A DNA stretch of 64,000 nt from Triops longicaudatus. Taxonomy: Eukaryota > Arthropoda > Branchiopoda > Notostraca > Triopsidae. The stretch covers positions 124,001 through 188,000 of the forward strand of contig JAGQDJ010000039.1 of NCBI GenBank assembly GCA_022885665.1, given 5' to 3'. A program made the translations under genes and the position numbers. Shown piece after piece: positions 37,994-52,400 of this stretch; positions within the stretch are counted from its first letter, which is position 1, and the number at the start of each line of letters is the position of its first letter. Under the pieces are notes generated by a model. It worked only from the letters and a program-made list of their open reading frames with translations. It searched no databases and was not told the DNA's origin.

Positions 37994-40184
37994 GGTATTG
38001 GATTTTTTAACACTGGTAAACGTAAATTTCAAGGCAACGAACATTTCACTGTTGACCTACTTATGTAATTTTATTAGCTATTTGAGTGTTTTCACGTTAG
38101 TAGCTGGTGGTCCAGCCTTGATTACAGACTAATGGCTGGGTTTCTATTTTCTGGAGGATTGTGCTGTAAGACAAGGTGTGGCGCACGTTAGAAATTTTCA
38201 TTTCTCGTCGCCCCCACCCCCTCTTCTTTACGAGAACCAGGGCAACGGAAGTTACGAGGAAAGAATTGAAGGACAAGCCAGAGACTTTCTTTCTCTCAGA
38301 ATGAATGCTCGGCAATTTAGAATACTGCTCCCGCTGGCAGATCGAACCACTTTTCCTTATCTTCCATTTTTATTATTTTTCCCTTCTCACCAAAATCGTC
38401 CTAAATGACGGAAGCTTCTATTACGGCTTTCGTTTTCTCATTCACTGCCGGTTCAGGCCTTCGACAGAATCAATTTGCCCCGCCAAACTCTCACCATGTC
38501 CTCGAAATTTTCTTTTGTCTGTGGACGGAATTTTTCTTCCCAGCAACACTATATTTCATAAACGAAGAAAGGCTTAGGTGTTAAGAAAGAAGAAAGGTTT
38601 AATTTTTAGGTGTTAAACACATCCCGTAAGAAACAAGACATGTATTTGATTTTCCTACTTTGAAACTTCGCGAGGCCAAGTTTATTATTTTGACAGTGTT
38701 TATGTATCTATTTTTAACGTGAGTATAGAAAATTTCAAGAACCATGGACGAATTTGAAGGACTGGAATCCTTTGGTTACGAACTTCTCTGACGCAATTCG
38801 TTTAGCTTTCTACTGCAAACATTTATCAAAGGGCGTTGAAAGCTTTCAGACAGATAAGATGAAAATACAGGCGTCATCAGTCATACTCCACGTGCGGGGT
38901 CCCGGAACTAGAAAGAACCCTTTCTGGGCAATACGTTCCCGTGACGTCACCCAAACCCCGTCCGTTATTGACGGCCGAACTAATGACCCAACAAGCGTCA
39001 ACTGTGTTATTTAGTAAGGAATACACAAGCACGCAGAGTTTCCCTATCGTAAGACAGGTGGATTTGATGACTGACAACCTCATTAGTGGGTGTTTAAAGG
39101 GCTCTCTCTCGCCTTTACCGCTTTTCTTGATACTTTCTCGGCCGGAAGAAATAGATATCCCCTGGGAATCGCGTCCCGTCTCTGCAAACAGTTCTCATTC
39201 TGGTTTTAGTATGTTTTGCCTCCCTAAGGGACGTATGCAGTTCACCGGATACCGCAATAGAGTACAAATGGCGGTCATTTCCAATCTAACCGAAATAATT
39301 TTCAGCTTTCTACGCTGCCTTCAAAGCAAAAGAAAAGAAAAACATTTTCGGCTTTGACAGTGAGAATACTTATCGTGAGCAGCGGAGCTCATCGGGAGAG
39401 TGAGCAGAAGCGAAAAACCGCAATTTAGGTTTTCAAGGGATGCGGGCTCCACAAAGACTCCGATGTGGAAAAAGAAGGCCATTTGCGAGGCGGGGTGAAA
39501 GTCAAAATAAGAATTTGTAATTTCTAGCTTGTTAAAGTGCTACGTAGAGTAATTCCAAGTGCTAGACGGACAATGAACTGTTAAAAACGGGTTTTCGTTG
39601 CTAGAAAAACAGTATAAGTACAGGATTTGTGAAGAGTTGAACGGTTTACTGAAATAAGAAATCGTTAATAAGTATTGTTAAGACTAATAGACACAATAAC
39701 ATGTTCGAAGTTATGCAGTTTGGACCACAATGGCACTTTTATTTCACGAATACAGTTTAGCTCACTTTTTTGAAGCCCACATTAAGATTCCGCTGCAACC
39801 TAGTGCCGCTGGGAGCAAGTTACGTGGAAATCAAGGCTGTAACCAAGGGGGGGGGGGGGGTAGAGGGTCGAAACCACCATCGAACCAAATTCCTGGTTAC
39901 GACCTTGGTGGGAATGGTTGAAGTGATTTCACAAGGATTGTTCATTATTCTCAACAATATCTTTGGGAATAAGATTATTGAGCCTCATATACTGTCTAGT
40001 GAATATCGTCAAGACTTCTTTAACAAAAATTACTAAGTAAATTTGTGACACGCGACAGTATTCACCATTTTCGGAAAACATTGTCCAAAGTCAGATTTTG
40101 ATCATGCACGTCTTTAAATTAAATTTTCCCTTTAATGAAAACAAAATTCAAATTTAACAATTAGTTGTAGAACAGCTTAAAAAG

Positions 40185-40212
40185 TTTTTTTTTTTTTTTT
40201 TTTTTTTTTTTT
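40185..40212. repeat. Poly-T tract
   Basis: An uninterrupted run of 28 T in intergenic DNA. No retrotransposon body was recognised upstream of the complementary A-tail. Confidence 0.8.
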
Positions 40213-43200
40213 AGTTAGTAAATGTTTTGTTGATCAATCCAACTCAACTATCATGTTAAATTTTATTTTGCGGGAAATCAACAAAAAGTGGCTCTAATAC
40301 ACCTTGAAATAGATTACAGTTCCGAAAAATTCAAATTTCATTATTTTTGCAGAGACTTGCTGTGCAATTTCATTTTAAGTTTTTCAAGAACAGGGTGATC
40401 CATACAATTACTGTCGATATCTCGATATTTTGTTACGAAATATTAAGATTCTCGTCTTTAGCAAGATGAACTGAAAGTAGGAGTGCACGGGAATCTAAAA
40501 TCCAAATTTCACTTATATCATTAATAAATTGAGTATCGGAAGAGAAAATAATAATAAGAAACAAACTGGTCTTAAATTGCAAGGTCGCTTATCTGTACTC
40601 ATATCACATGACTACCATATTTTCATTAACGTAACAAATTTCATATCGCTTTATTTTTTTACCTGTTCCCCTAATTACCCACGCTCGCTTAGGAACAGTT
40701 TTTCTCCCCTAAATTGCAACTCGACGGTTTAATTTATGTGCGCAGAAATTCCTAAATCTCTAGCCGTCACGATGTTCATTACGATATCTTTTATGTGTGC
40801 AAGCTCTTGATGTGAAATTTTTTAAAAAAATCTCGGCCATTATGGGAGCTACTATTAAAGAAATTCGAGCTTTTGCGTTCTTTAGCATGCAAAACTTGTT
40901 GGAACTCCTAGGTGGAGTTGAGAATTTGATACTAAAGTGTGTAATCACCTTACTAGTTTGACGAGAATAAAAAACTTAAGACGAAAAAAGAAGGTCATGT
41001 CAAAAAAGCGAGTTTGATTTTGTATGGTAATGTGCACTATAAAATCACCAAGGCACGACAATTGAAAAGCTTGGCAGGTAAATTGCTTTGCCTTCATGTA
41101 CAGTACACGTACTTGGAAGGTTGATTATAGATGCTCAACTTTGGTGCATTGCATTACATAGTAATAGGACACAAGCAAGAAAATTGGCCTCGGTGATTTA
41201 TGACTTCAACACCTTATATGCACTCGAAAAACATGTTACTCGCCACATGGAAGCGCCAACTTCACGCGGAGTATAACTATAACAGGCATGTCAATCTTTA
41301 ATTCCGTTTTTTCAACTTGTGGTGTCCACTACTTGGGGTAGAACGAACACCCTAGCAGCGAAGCTCGCTGATAACGTACTTGGCAACTTTTCATCTATCG
41401 AACGTTGAAATTTTACCGGACGCAACGCCCACGTGTTTTTTTAACATGTTTGCCGAAGGGATTCATTCAGCCATTTATGAATTGTAAAATACACCAAGCA
41501 ACAAGGCCCCGAATACTGTGCCATGTGGCTTCACGTTGTTGTGCAAAACGAAAACAAAAGACATAAAAAATTAAAAATAAGAAAAATCGAAAACTATAGG
41601 CGTGGTTCGTAGAACTCCTTACGAGAGTATTCTCATACTGTATTCGTATCAATTATACGACTTATGACCAGGTTATGACAAGCTATGCACAAAAATGGCG
41701 CGAGAATATCTTCCCACCCCTTTTTGTACATGCTACGGAGGGTGTAAGGTGGCAAGATGGGGCGGGTCAATACCATTCGGTGGTCGGTAATATAACATTC
41801 GGATCGATGGATATGGCGGCTTCTTTCAGTAACTAGGTCAATTTCGGGCCCTTAAAGCCCTATCAAAACATAAGCTATCCAGAAAATGTAAAACGAAACG
41901 ATAAGCAAAGCAAATTTGTATTTCCCTCCCCCTTAGCAGCAAAGCTCACGTCACGCAAAAACAAAACTCTTTCAGAAGCAAAATGCCGCCTTCGCCGAAA
42001 GCGTGACAAGAAATGCGGATGATTTCCGCTGTCAACAGGAACGACGTTGTTGTGACTCAGGCAAGCGTCCAGAAGCCAAAAAAAAAAGGAGTTCCCGCTC
42101 ATGGGCCATAATTTGGCTCGCGGGCCGAGCTGAGCTTAAACTTGCAGTTTTAGACACAAGGTTTTAGATACAAGGTTTTAGATTGCAAGTGTCATTGAAT
42201 TGAAAACCTATTATTTAAAAATCTACTTCGGCTCGCGAGCCGCTTCAACACATGGAGGGCCACCACTAGTACTCCAATGCAGTAGATGTTGGATTCGACG
42301 AGCGGTGTAACTTGAGGTCGGTTTAAGGGAAAGCTTAATCGGGCTTGAAACTTACCGTAGTGCAACAGTGAATTTACCGTGGTAGGTTTCATTATTGCCG
42401 AAGCATTTCCCAATATCACAACTTTCTTTCCAACTTTCTTTTCATTTCCCAATATTACAACTTCCAACGCTTATGTTTACGTTTAACTTGAGGCTAATCG
42501 CATAGTTCTGTTTCCTGTGACAGGAATCGGAATACTCGATTTTAATTAGAGTGTGAAAACACAAGGCTTCGTGCGTGATACCGTAATCCTGAGAAATCGG
42601 AGGTTTTCGTGTGACAGTACACGCTTACGCGCTATCAATGCGCTCAGTTGTGAGCGACTAAGTGCGAAAGCTGGATTTCCGTGATACCGGTTAATTCTGA
42701 AAACTACTCGGCATTTTTTGTTACGTCTTTCAAGTCATTTTCTGATATATTTTTCGATACATAAGGTATACGTAACTAAGTATTTGGGCAAAAAGACGCA
42801 TAATTTGTTAAGATTACTTTTTAACAAACAGTTGCGTCCAAGACTATACGCAGAACTGTCCTTACTAAACCGATAGTTACATGAAGCTTTACAATAAATG
42901 CACTAATACTGACATAGTAGGGTAGTACAACTGAAACAACCGGTTTATTTAGTGTGGTTTCTTCATTTAGTTTTCCGTGATTATATGTGTATATCTGTCA
43001 CACCTAAGCAAGGAAATTTAGCTGGACAGACTTCTAATTTTGTTTTCATTCGAGTGGTGACGTGTAACCTTTCTATATGGTTTGAAGGCTAGACCAATGA
43101 GACTTTATAACGAAGTTATAATAACACTAAGACGAAAATAATAACTGTATTAGCGTGACTTGTGTTAATTAATGAAATCGGCTTTTCACTTTCTTTTCCT

Positions 43201-43439
43201 TTATTTAAATAGGAATAAACATCATTCGTCTGCATTGGAAAGCAGGCTTGACCGTGAAAGCAGCGGAAATGTCTGGTTCGCTTACACGTTTCGTTCGTTA
43301 ATGGATGTCTAACGCTTCTACTGTATTGGGAACCGCAGTCTCAAAAGGCGAAAAAAAAAGAAACACGTGACAGATTCATTAACTAGCCCCGGTAGGCGGA
43401 AAAAGTTGGGAGAGAGAGGAAACAGACGGGAATGAAAGC

Positions 43440-46400
43440 ATGGCTTCTGACACCACACTAACTGGAAGTGGCCATAACGAAGATGTTTCATTAAGGTCCT
43501 CATCGCGGACAACAGAACCAACACAACTGCAACTCGCCCATGATTCTGTGTTGACTACAAACGACGGCACTCCGGCGCCGTCGCCGTCGGTCTCGTCGTC
43601 GGCCCGGACCTTTTCAGGTAACAAACACAGGGTTTTCTTCTTTGTCCGGCAATAGTAGGGCATCGCGTGTTGGACTGAGTGTGTGAGACTGAGCGTTAGG
43701 AAGGTCATACGACTGTTAAAAGAGGGATGGTGTAACAAACAAGTGCCAAACACAGCATGGAAGCGAGGAATGACTACCTGCCTGACGTAACTACGGTATA
43801 CGTGTTGCCATTTGCGATGCAAAACAGAGCCCATTCTTGAATTCGAAAAGCATGAGTTACGCTCTTTACTATAGTGCACCTTTTGAATGAAACACTTGCA
43901 TTGTTTTTGGCCAAATTTGGATATAAACGGAAAAAAGTGCGAAATCTTCCCTCCTAAACAGACAATAACAAGTAATCGAAAACAAAACAACTGGCACAGC
44001 GCTTGTTTTTACCTTAACAAGATGGTAACACGAGTTGGAATTTTTGTAGAAACATCCTGTTTCGAACTACTTTGTTATGATAAATCTCAGTGTTTGATAT
44101 CGATTATTGCCATTAAAAAATATAATTTACAGGAATTTTCCCCATTACTTTATTTAGGCAGAAGATTATAACCATTCCGAAGTGAACTCGTTTCTAAATG
44201 CTAAAAAGTACGAGCACTTGCTTTCGCTGGCTACCGTTTTTTAGTGTCAAATTTCGAACCTTGTGGAGCGTTTTTCAATATATTCCAAAATTTAGAGATA
44301 ATTTATACCGAAATTTTGAAGAATAATGTTTCAGCAGTTTTAAACACAATTTTAAAACTAACCTTTAGCTGCATAAATGTCAGCTGTCAAAACTTCTTCC
44401 ATATACCAATGACATTTTAGGCATGTTTGCTTTAATCTACTGACGTCAAGCAGATATTTTCGTTATATTCGAATATTTCCCTCAAGAAAGTTCTTTCAAA
44501 CTGTCGAACGTTAATGAAGAAATCGATCACCCAATTTTCTTGGCCGTCCAAGATGAGAGGCTTGACCTGGCATCATTTAATTTTGTATGTTCTTTCGAGT
44601 TTACAACACTTCAATTAGTCCAGAACTATGCCTTGCGTTCCACCGTGAAAAGGAGCGACACAAAAGATTCATTGTTGTGAAACATGCTTCTTGCTTGCGG
44701 GTGAAAGGGAAAGTACAGTTCGTGTGCACTTGTAATCGATACAGTACGTCGACCAACAAAAGGACGGTAGTAGAAAGCAGTAATACAATTGAAATAAATA
44801 TATAAAACTGAATCAGTAGTATAAAAATGAATGAATATGAATAAAATGTATAAAACTGAAACTGTTCTTAACTGAAGAACGGTTTTCAAGATGAAGGGGA
44901 AAGATCACAAGCATAAAAATTCTCCATATTCGTGCTATATCCCAGCAAAGGAAACCCGACTCAAGAATTCGATGCATCAATTTGTTTCACAGTAAGAAAA
45001 CGAAGATTGACAAGACTAGATTCGACAAATTTTTATACGAGCTTTTTGAGGGAGAATTTTCTACTCACGGTTCCGTAGTTCCTTTGCGGTTAACGTTGAA
45101 AAGTTGTGATCATTATGGAGTACTTGATGGCGTGCGCTGTCTATATTCTTTGGCATACTAAGGAGGGGGAGAAAATGTCAGCCCTGAATCTTTGATTTAT
45201 AGGTGGAGCTGCACCTGAAAAGGAGGCCGTCGTAGTCGGAACAGAAGCATCGTCATCATCTTTTAATGCTGCCCTTCTCCGCAAGCCACCTTCTTTACCT
45301 CTCGGGTCCCCGGTAAAGGAGGACGTGAGGGTTGAACCTCCGCCCGTATCCAGTGTGCCCAGCGATTCTAAGCTCGCTACGCGCTTTCTGAATCAAGTCC
45401 ATGCCGCTAACGCGAGCAAGTCATCATCGCCGGTGAGTCTGTCGCAAATTTTCAACCGTCCCTTGCCTCAGTGCAACCCTGGCTCATCGTCGACTTCTAT
45501 GGGCAACGGGGCGTCGTGTCTGTCCATGGCGCCGGGAGTGAATCTAGGAGCTGCTTTAGGACCACCATCAGTGTCTTCGAACCCTTCACGCCATTCACCA
45601 CCGAGCAGTACCACTACTGGCACGAAAATGCCTCAGGATTACGCGTATCTGTGTGCGTTGGTGCCTGAACTCAAAGCAGATCTCAAAGACCGTGAAGAAC
45701 GCATTAATTTGCTACAAGCTGAGAACGCTGAATTCAAACGGCATCTGAGAAAACGTGATGAAGACGTCTCGAGGCTGCAGCGCGAAGTGAACAAGCTCAG
45801 GGTAATGAAAAAAAAAGTAGTGGCCCCAAAAATGAAAGAAAATGTGTGAGAGAAAAAGAAAGTTAATAGTTTTCTTGTGTTAGAGTGTATTGCAAGCGAC
45901 ACGTGCTCAAGATGGAAATGTGTTGGATTCGCTCCACGGGCCTTCGAGTAATTTCAAGCGTCAAGGAGTCTCGGGAGAATCATCGGATCCAACAAATAAA
46001 CTTCACGATCAGGTTCCTATTACACGTTACGAGAAAGATTTTCGGTAAGTGGTTTACAGGTTCGCTTTCCAATTTCAATCCTTGTTAGGGAATATAACAC
46101 CCTTAAAACCACACTTGCGTACCTTTAAGTCAAGTTTAATCTGTGGGAGTTTAAAGCCTCGATTTTATGAGCGCCTATTTCCTGCCAAAGGAAGTCGTAA
46201 ACATCATCTCTCGTGTTTTTCACGGTTTATGTCAATGATTCCGGTTGTTTGCTGAGCGCGAAGCTACAGATTTCGGTTAGATTAACCAAAAAGGTTAGGA
46301 CATTTCTTGTTTTAAACCTGTTCCAAGTCGATGTTTATAAAACAAACACAACGTTTATCCTGAGTCAGAGTTTTCGTCTGCTCGGAAACCGGTTCCACAA

Positions 46401-49400
46401 TGCTGGTTTTCTGCCACGGGATTCTGGAATTAATTAAAACTTTTTTACACATCCCAAAGGTGTAGCAGCGTGAGATTATATGGAATTTCAGTAATAATGG
46501 GATGCAGATAACTGAATGCTGCAACTCCGGGAAGAAACTTTGACAGTACCAAACGGGATTTCTGCTTCAAAACTGTTTTTAGCGTCTTTTTTTTTGGCAA
46601 CTGATTAAACAGTTTTCTGAATTAAAGACCCAATGAAATGACTACTGTGTCAAAAGCCGTAAAGATTTGTGTGCCAATTAGCTGTAGAACGTCTTAGTTG
46701 ATTAAATTTTTAGGAGCTATTAAGGAAGCTTGAAAATTAGTCGAGTAGATGAGGTGAGCTTTCGTCCATTTTTTACATTCTTTTGTAGCTCGCGTTTTTG
46801 TCACGTAGCCGAACTTTAATTTACATAATAAAAATAATGGCTAATATTTTCTTAGCTCTTACCTGCTTTACGTTGCAGATTTTATCAATGAAGAGTTTAC
46901 TGTTGGAAGACTCTTTGGTTTAAATCTCAAGCCGCGTTTGCCAAGCAGGTGCGCAATTTTTCATAGTGACGCTGCCATACGGGCTAACGTTTGGTAGGGA
47001 AGGCTGAGGGAGAACTGGGAGGGAGGGGAGAGAGAATAAGTCCAAACTAGGCCTCCACTTTCTGTTTACTTTCTGTAGGTCAAAAAAAAAAATCTTGTGA
47101 CGGGCTCGGACAGGAATGCTAAGGGGGCCGGTCTCTTTTTTTATATGTTCCGTTTTCGCTTTTGTTTCGTAGATTAGTATCTTTGAAAGGTTAGGGGTTT
47201 GTATCTTTGTACAAGTTTGGGTTTCAGAGAAAGGAAACTCGTTTATTGGTTCTGCTGCTGGAATAGGCAAACAAACGAGGAGAGGTTTTTCTTCTCCGGC
47301 TGTGTCGCTGTCTAATACTGTTTTTACACGGCTTAAACCCGCTTAATTTACCTTGGGGTAAATACATTGGGTTTCACTGAACGTGAAAGGTTTCTTTGCC
47401 TGTCTCAAGTTTGATTACCCGGGTGTCTATTATTATTACATTTCCGTCCGTTAAAGTATCTTTCAAAAGCTTTAATGTAGTGCCACAGTATAAAGGTTAC
47501 AGGTTATACAACCCTTATACTGTGGTAGTGCGTTGTTAGTGAGTTGATTCGAAGGGAACCGGGTGCGAAGTGAAGAAGTGAAGAATGCCGGGTGAAAAGT
47601 TTTGCTAGCCGTTAATACACTTGCTACAGTGTGTAAAGCTTAGCGATGTTATTTTTTTTCCTTTGAGGGCTAGAGAAATGTGAAACTGAAGTTTAAGTCG
47701 TATTGACCTTTATGGTGTGTCAGGTTTGGACGCTATTTAGAAACTGTGCATTCAATATCGCGTTTTTGTTCACTTACTTATAAGCTGGCAGGTAATCAGA
47801 ATCGTTTTTCAAGCCTCTGTCTTGCCAGTCTAAGGCTGTATAAGAAGAGGAGTTATCAGTTGTCTCTAATTAGGAATACCTTCTTAACGTGTTTTGTTCT
47901 GGACTTATCAAGAGCCTTTCATCGGCGTTGAGGGAAAGAGCTGAGATTTATCGTTTCTTATTTGCTCCCAGGTCCTTTATTATTTCTGTCCTATTACTCT
48001 TGCAAAATTACGAGCGAGCATTTTAATTTATTCACTGTTATCGCTTTATATACTGTAGCTACCGTAAGTTCTTTTTAGGCAGTTTCAAGATCAGAATTAT
48101 GATTAGTCAGCTACCGGGCTCAGCATGGAAGAGATTTATTTGTTTCGTGTCTTAAACGTTATCTTTTATTTACTTAATATGCTGTGTGTGATTGTGTAAG
48201 AGAAATGGCGGAACCGGAACGCACAGTATGAGTATCACGATTCCGGCGAATTACAATAACGTGATTTACGAACGCGTTCCAAAAAATGTAGCTAAAAAAG
48301 AATAGTTTTCAAATCTCCCAGCAGTTTCTTGGAAAATCTCAACGTAAGAAGAGTATATTGGATTAAAAAGCTAAAATTAATTGAACTAATGTGCGTTGTA
48401 GAACTGAACAATTCCGCCATCTAGGCAGTCCAACGACGCCATGTTTTAATTCCCAGTCACTGTATACTTTCTTCCTCGTCACACCAGCGAGATGCGAGGA
48501 AATACTGGATTTGCAATTTCATTGGTGCGACACAACTGAGAAGAAAAAAAAATCCATCCTATTTTCTTCCAACGTGGCAAGCATGAAAACGTCGCGAAAG
48601 GTGGAATCCAGACCTTGGTGAAGCACTACACGAAGAGTTTCTTTCTCGACCCACGATAGTGTTTCTAGCGGTAGAAAATATTCAAATTTACTGAAATCTG
48701 TTCAAATGTCTATCCTTTCGACAGACGTGCCAAAAGGCACACATATCTTTACAGAGTCCCAGAGTAAAAATAAGAAAGTTCGAAATTTCTTCTCAAAAAG
48801 CTTAGTTAATAGGCTAGTTACTTAGCTACTTTAATAATAAACAAACTCATCACGAAAACCCTTTTTGCGTAATCTGCCACTCACAACGTTAATTTTATGT
48901 GACGAATTGCCATGCGAAAGCAATCTGAGCTTAACCAACTCGTTGTCCTGTACATCCGTTAACAATGAAAATGGTCTCCGTCCTGAAACGACACTGGAAA
49001 GTGGGAGGTGAACCTTAAAGACACAAAAGAACTTCAGATAAGACAAGTGTATATTTATGCTTGAAAAGCGTAAATATACATAGAGGGTTTTTTCTTTGTT
49101 AGTGGAAGGTTTTCTCAGCGCAAGCCCTTAATAATTGAAAAATGGGTAAATGGCGTGACTTTCTTAAAGTAAAGAAAGAAGTGCGGGTAAGGTTATTATT
49201 TGCAGAAAGTGAACTTTAATTATTGCGCCAAAAGTTTGGGTACTGCCGCATTAAAGGGGTGTCTCCTTAGAGATCCCTTTTGACTCCCAAACACGAGCAG
49301 CTGTTCCATATGCTTGCGTGAGTCCACATGACGATCAGTGCTTCTTCAGTTGAAGCTTTTGCTGGAAGGTTGCTATTCGCGTCACGCTGCTTTAACTCCT

Positions 49401-52400
49401 CGTGATCCAGTCATAATATCCCCCTCCGACTTCGAATCCATATAAAGCATTGGAAAGTTAAAGCCAGGCTTCTCTTTACCTGCGGTCTCTACCAGTTTCC
49501 ATCTCATGACACTTGCAAAAGAGGATGAAACTGTCATGCGGCACGGCCTTGCTTACATATTAATGAAGATCTTGATCCAGCTAACTACTTTCTGCTTATA
49601 TAGAATGTTCAGAAAAAAGTTTTCCCCCTCCCACACTAAAACCCCGCTAGATCTTCTAATCGGTCCCCTTCCGGTCTGTCGCTTTTTATTTGCAGGACGA
49701 AGCAACTGATCAAAGACGCTATTATGGATAACGACTTTTTGAAAAACTTGGATACAGGTCAAGTCCGCGAAATCGTCGACTCGATGTACGCCCGTGAATA
49801 TGAACGAGGCAGTTTTGTAATTCAAGAAGGCGATGTAGGTAAGGGGACCTTCCTAATCGTTAATTTTTTGGCCCTTCGCCGGGAATATATGAACCATTCA
49901 AAAGTACGAGCGAGAGCCGTTCAGGCCATACGCTAATACAGTGTCATTTTCTCTCTCCACTGCGAATAGGTTCGCATCTGTATGTCTCAGCTGCAGGTGA
50001 ATTTGAGGTTTTGCAAGGCAACAAAGTATTAGGCCGGTTGGGTACGGGCAAAGCATTTGGAGAATTGGCTATTTTGTACAATTGCACCCGAACTGCTTCA
50101 ATTCGAGGTAAGGACCACGGAATTTTGAAGAGACGTTATGATTTCGCAGGTTTTGTACGTCCAGCATTTTTTTTTCTTTTCTTCTTTCAATAGCCGTTAC
50201 TCCAGCGACGGTATGGGTACTGGATCGACGAGTATTCCAGCAAGTCATGAAACGAACGGGTCTCCAGAGAATCGATGAAAACGTGCATTTCTTACGAAGC
50301 GTCCCACTTTTAGCCAATCTATCTCCCGAGATTATCGTCAAGCTAGCTGATGTCCTCGAAGTCGTAAGTTTTTTTCTTGCCGCGTTATGCACGTACCTGT
50401 TTTAACCTAAATTGTAGATATGAATAAGGCATAAGAGCTTAGCCCAGTACTCACGTATTTCGTTGTCCCCGCTCAGTTTTATTGGTTTATTATTTCTCCA
50501 AGCATGAGCAATAAAAGCAAGGGGAAATAAAAATATTTTTGCTTCTTGGGGGGACAACAGAAAAGTCGTGCAAGTAGGAAAGTTTTCCACTTCCTTTTTC
50601 AAACTCAGATCTTGTTTAAGCTACTGTCAGTATTTATATTAGTTAAAAGTATGATTTTTTTACTAGTTTCGTACTGAAAAACCTGCAGACTAAGGGTTTA
50701 CTTGAATTATCTGCGGTTTTTTTAAGTAATCATTTGCGGTTAAATTGAAATGATAGCTCGTATGCGACATAAATTTTTTAGGGACCGCTTGACGTCATAA
50801 AATGTGTTTTGTCTTTTTTTGTAGTATTTATTTTTTAGAGTTGTTTCTTGAGCCACTGAACTTATTGTCATTTTTTCTTTGGGCTTTTGTTTCACGGAAC
50901 ATTGCCACGTACCTATAATATATTGCGCAATGTTGTTGGATAAATCTTACGCCTGGTTTCGTCAAGCTCCTTAAATTATGGTAATGAGAGTAGTTTATGC
51001 GTGTACAATACTGTATACGTCTGTACTGCCGGAAATGTCTTCATCAGTCTCCACTGTTGAATGTTGGCAAAGAATATTTGTCGGAATTCCAAGTGCTTGA
51101 TTTTCTTTTTAGCCCTCAAAGGCAACGTTTTTGTTTTTATGTATTTTCTCTGCTTGCTTTTTTGTTCTCCAGGAATTCTACCCGAGCGGAACGTATGTCG
51201 TGAGACAAGGCGCTAAGGGCGACAACTTTTTTATCATCTCTTCTGGACGAGTAAAAGTCACGCAGCGACCACCAGGTAAATATTGTTTCCGGAGTGAACA
51301 AAATACGGTACTGCTCTAGAGACATGATAGATACACCCCGAAACTTTTGAACCGTATCCAACTGACTGTCATTGGTCACCATCCGTTCCTGGGAAACAGC
51401 TTGTGATTTTTTTTTTTGAAACGTCTCTTATTTTTCGAACCTCTATGGGGGCACAATAGTACAAAAAGTCGAAGAGAAAAACATCTCTAGTTAACCGTGT
51501 TTTGTCTCAAATTTCCTTTGCTTTGCCCCAGAGTACTTTTTCTCGTCTACGCCGAGGGATACTACCTTTCATGGATCGTTTTTCTTTGCTTAACAGGAAA
51601 GCTGGAAGAAGAAGAAATACGTATCTTAGAGAAAGGAGATTACTTCGGAGAACAAGCCCTCTTACGAGAAGAGTGCCGCACTGCTAATGTGATCGCTTTG
51701 GCGCCAGGCGTGGAATGCCTTACGTTGGACAGAGAGTGAGTAGTCGTAAACGAAATAAAGATGTCAGAAAGCGCGGCAGGGGAGAAAACAAGAGTAATCT
51801 TTTACGTTTGATTGTGTTTTCGTGGCTCACCAGGTCCTTCATCCAGTTAATTGGCGATCTCAGCGAACTCCGTGAAAGAGATTATGGAGACTTGATTCGC
51901 GGAATTCACTCCGCTGCCTCGTTACGCCAGGACATTCCCGCTGGTAAGACGTGATTTCATTTCCCAAATGAATAGCACAAGCCACAAATCGAGTCTTATG
52001 GCTTTGCTTTGTAGTTGGAAGTAAAAACGAGTACAGAAAACTAGACCAGTCAGCACAAGCCGAAGTGAGGCTGTGTCCTTCGGCCAAACTTCAAAACAAG
52101 GGGTTGTTTCGGAGTTTTCTGTACCCATTTTGTACAGTAATTCTCAACAAAAGCGAGCCAAGCAAACGTACTCTACGCTAACGACATGTCACCTGTGACT
52201 CAAGCTTGGGTTTGCGGGTTAAAAGCGTTTGAACGATTGGAGTAGGAAGGGCTCGCACAAGTGCCGTGGCATTAGTTATACGGGAGTTTGTTTGGGTCGT
52301 TTTTATTGAGAAATACTGTACAGTTGTCTCCGAATGCAGGATAATTTCTAAAACCAAGATTTTCTACATTCAAAGCTAAATAAAAGTTATCGTTCCTTAT

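Larger units (their letters stand above)
33721..43439. other. Intergenic region upstream of the cGMP-dependent kinase
   Basis: No gene supported. It contains poly-A/T tracts, a MITE at 35908-36104, a hairpin at 37929-37993 and a T-run at 40185-40212. Open frames up to 138 codons (38941-39357) have no family features. The part nearest 43440 should include the kinase promoter and 5' UTR; no TATA box is obvious. Confidence 0.45.

Noticed and set aside
38941..39357. 138-codon plus-strand open frame
   Set aside because: No family features, no splice partners, overlapped by another frame on the opposite strand.
43379..43990. 203-codon open frame on the minus strand over PKG exon 1
   Set aside because: It is antisense to a coding exon that joins correctly to the kinase and has no recognisable motif; the less AT-rich exon explains the lack of stops.
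45802..45849. Read-through of PKG exon 2 to a stop at 45847
   Set aside because: A donor at 45802 and the next exon at 45884 restore the family's coiled coil to SVL junction; the extra 15 codons are intron.
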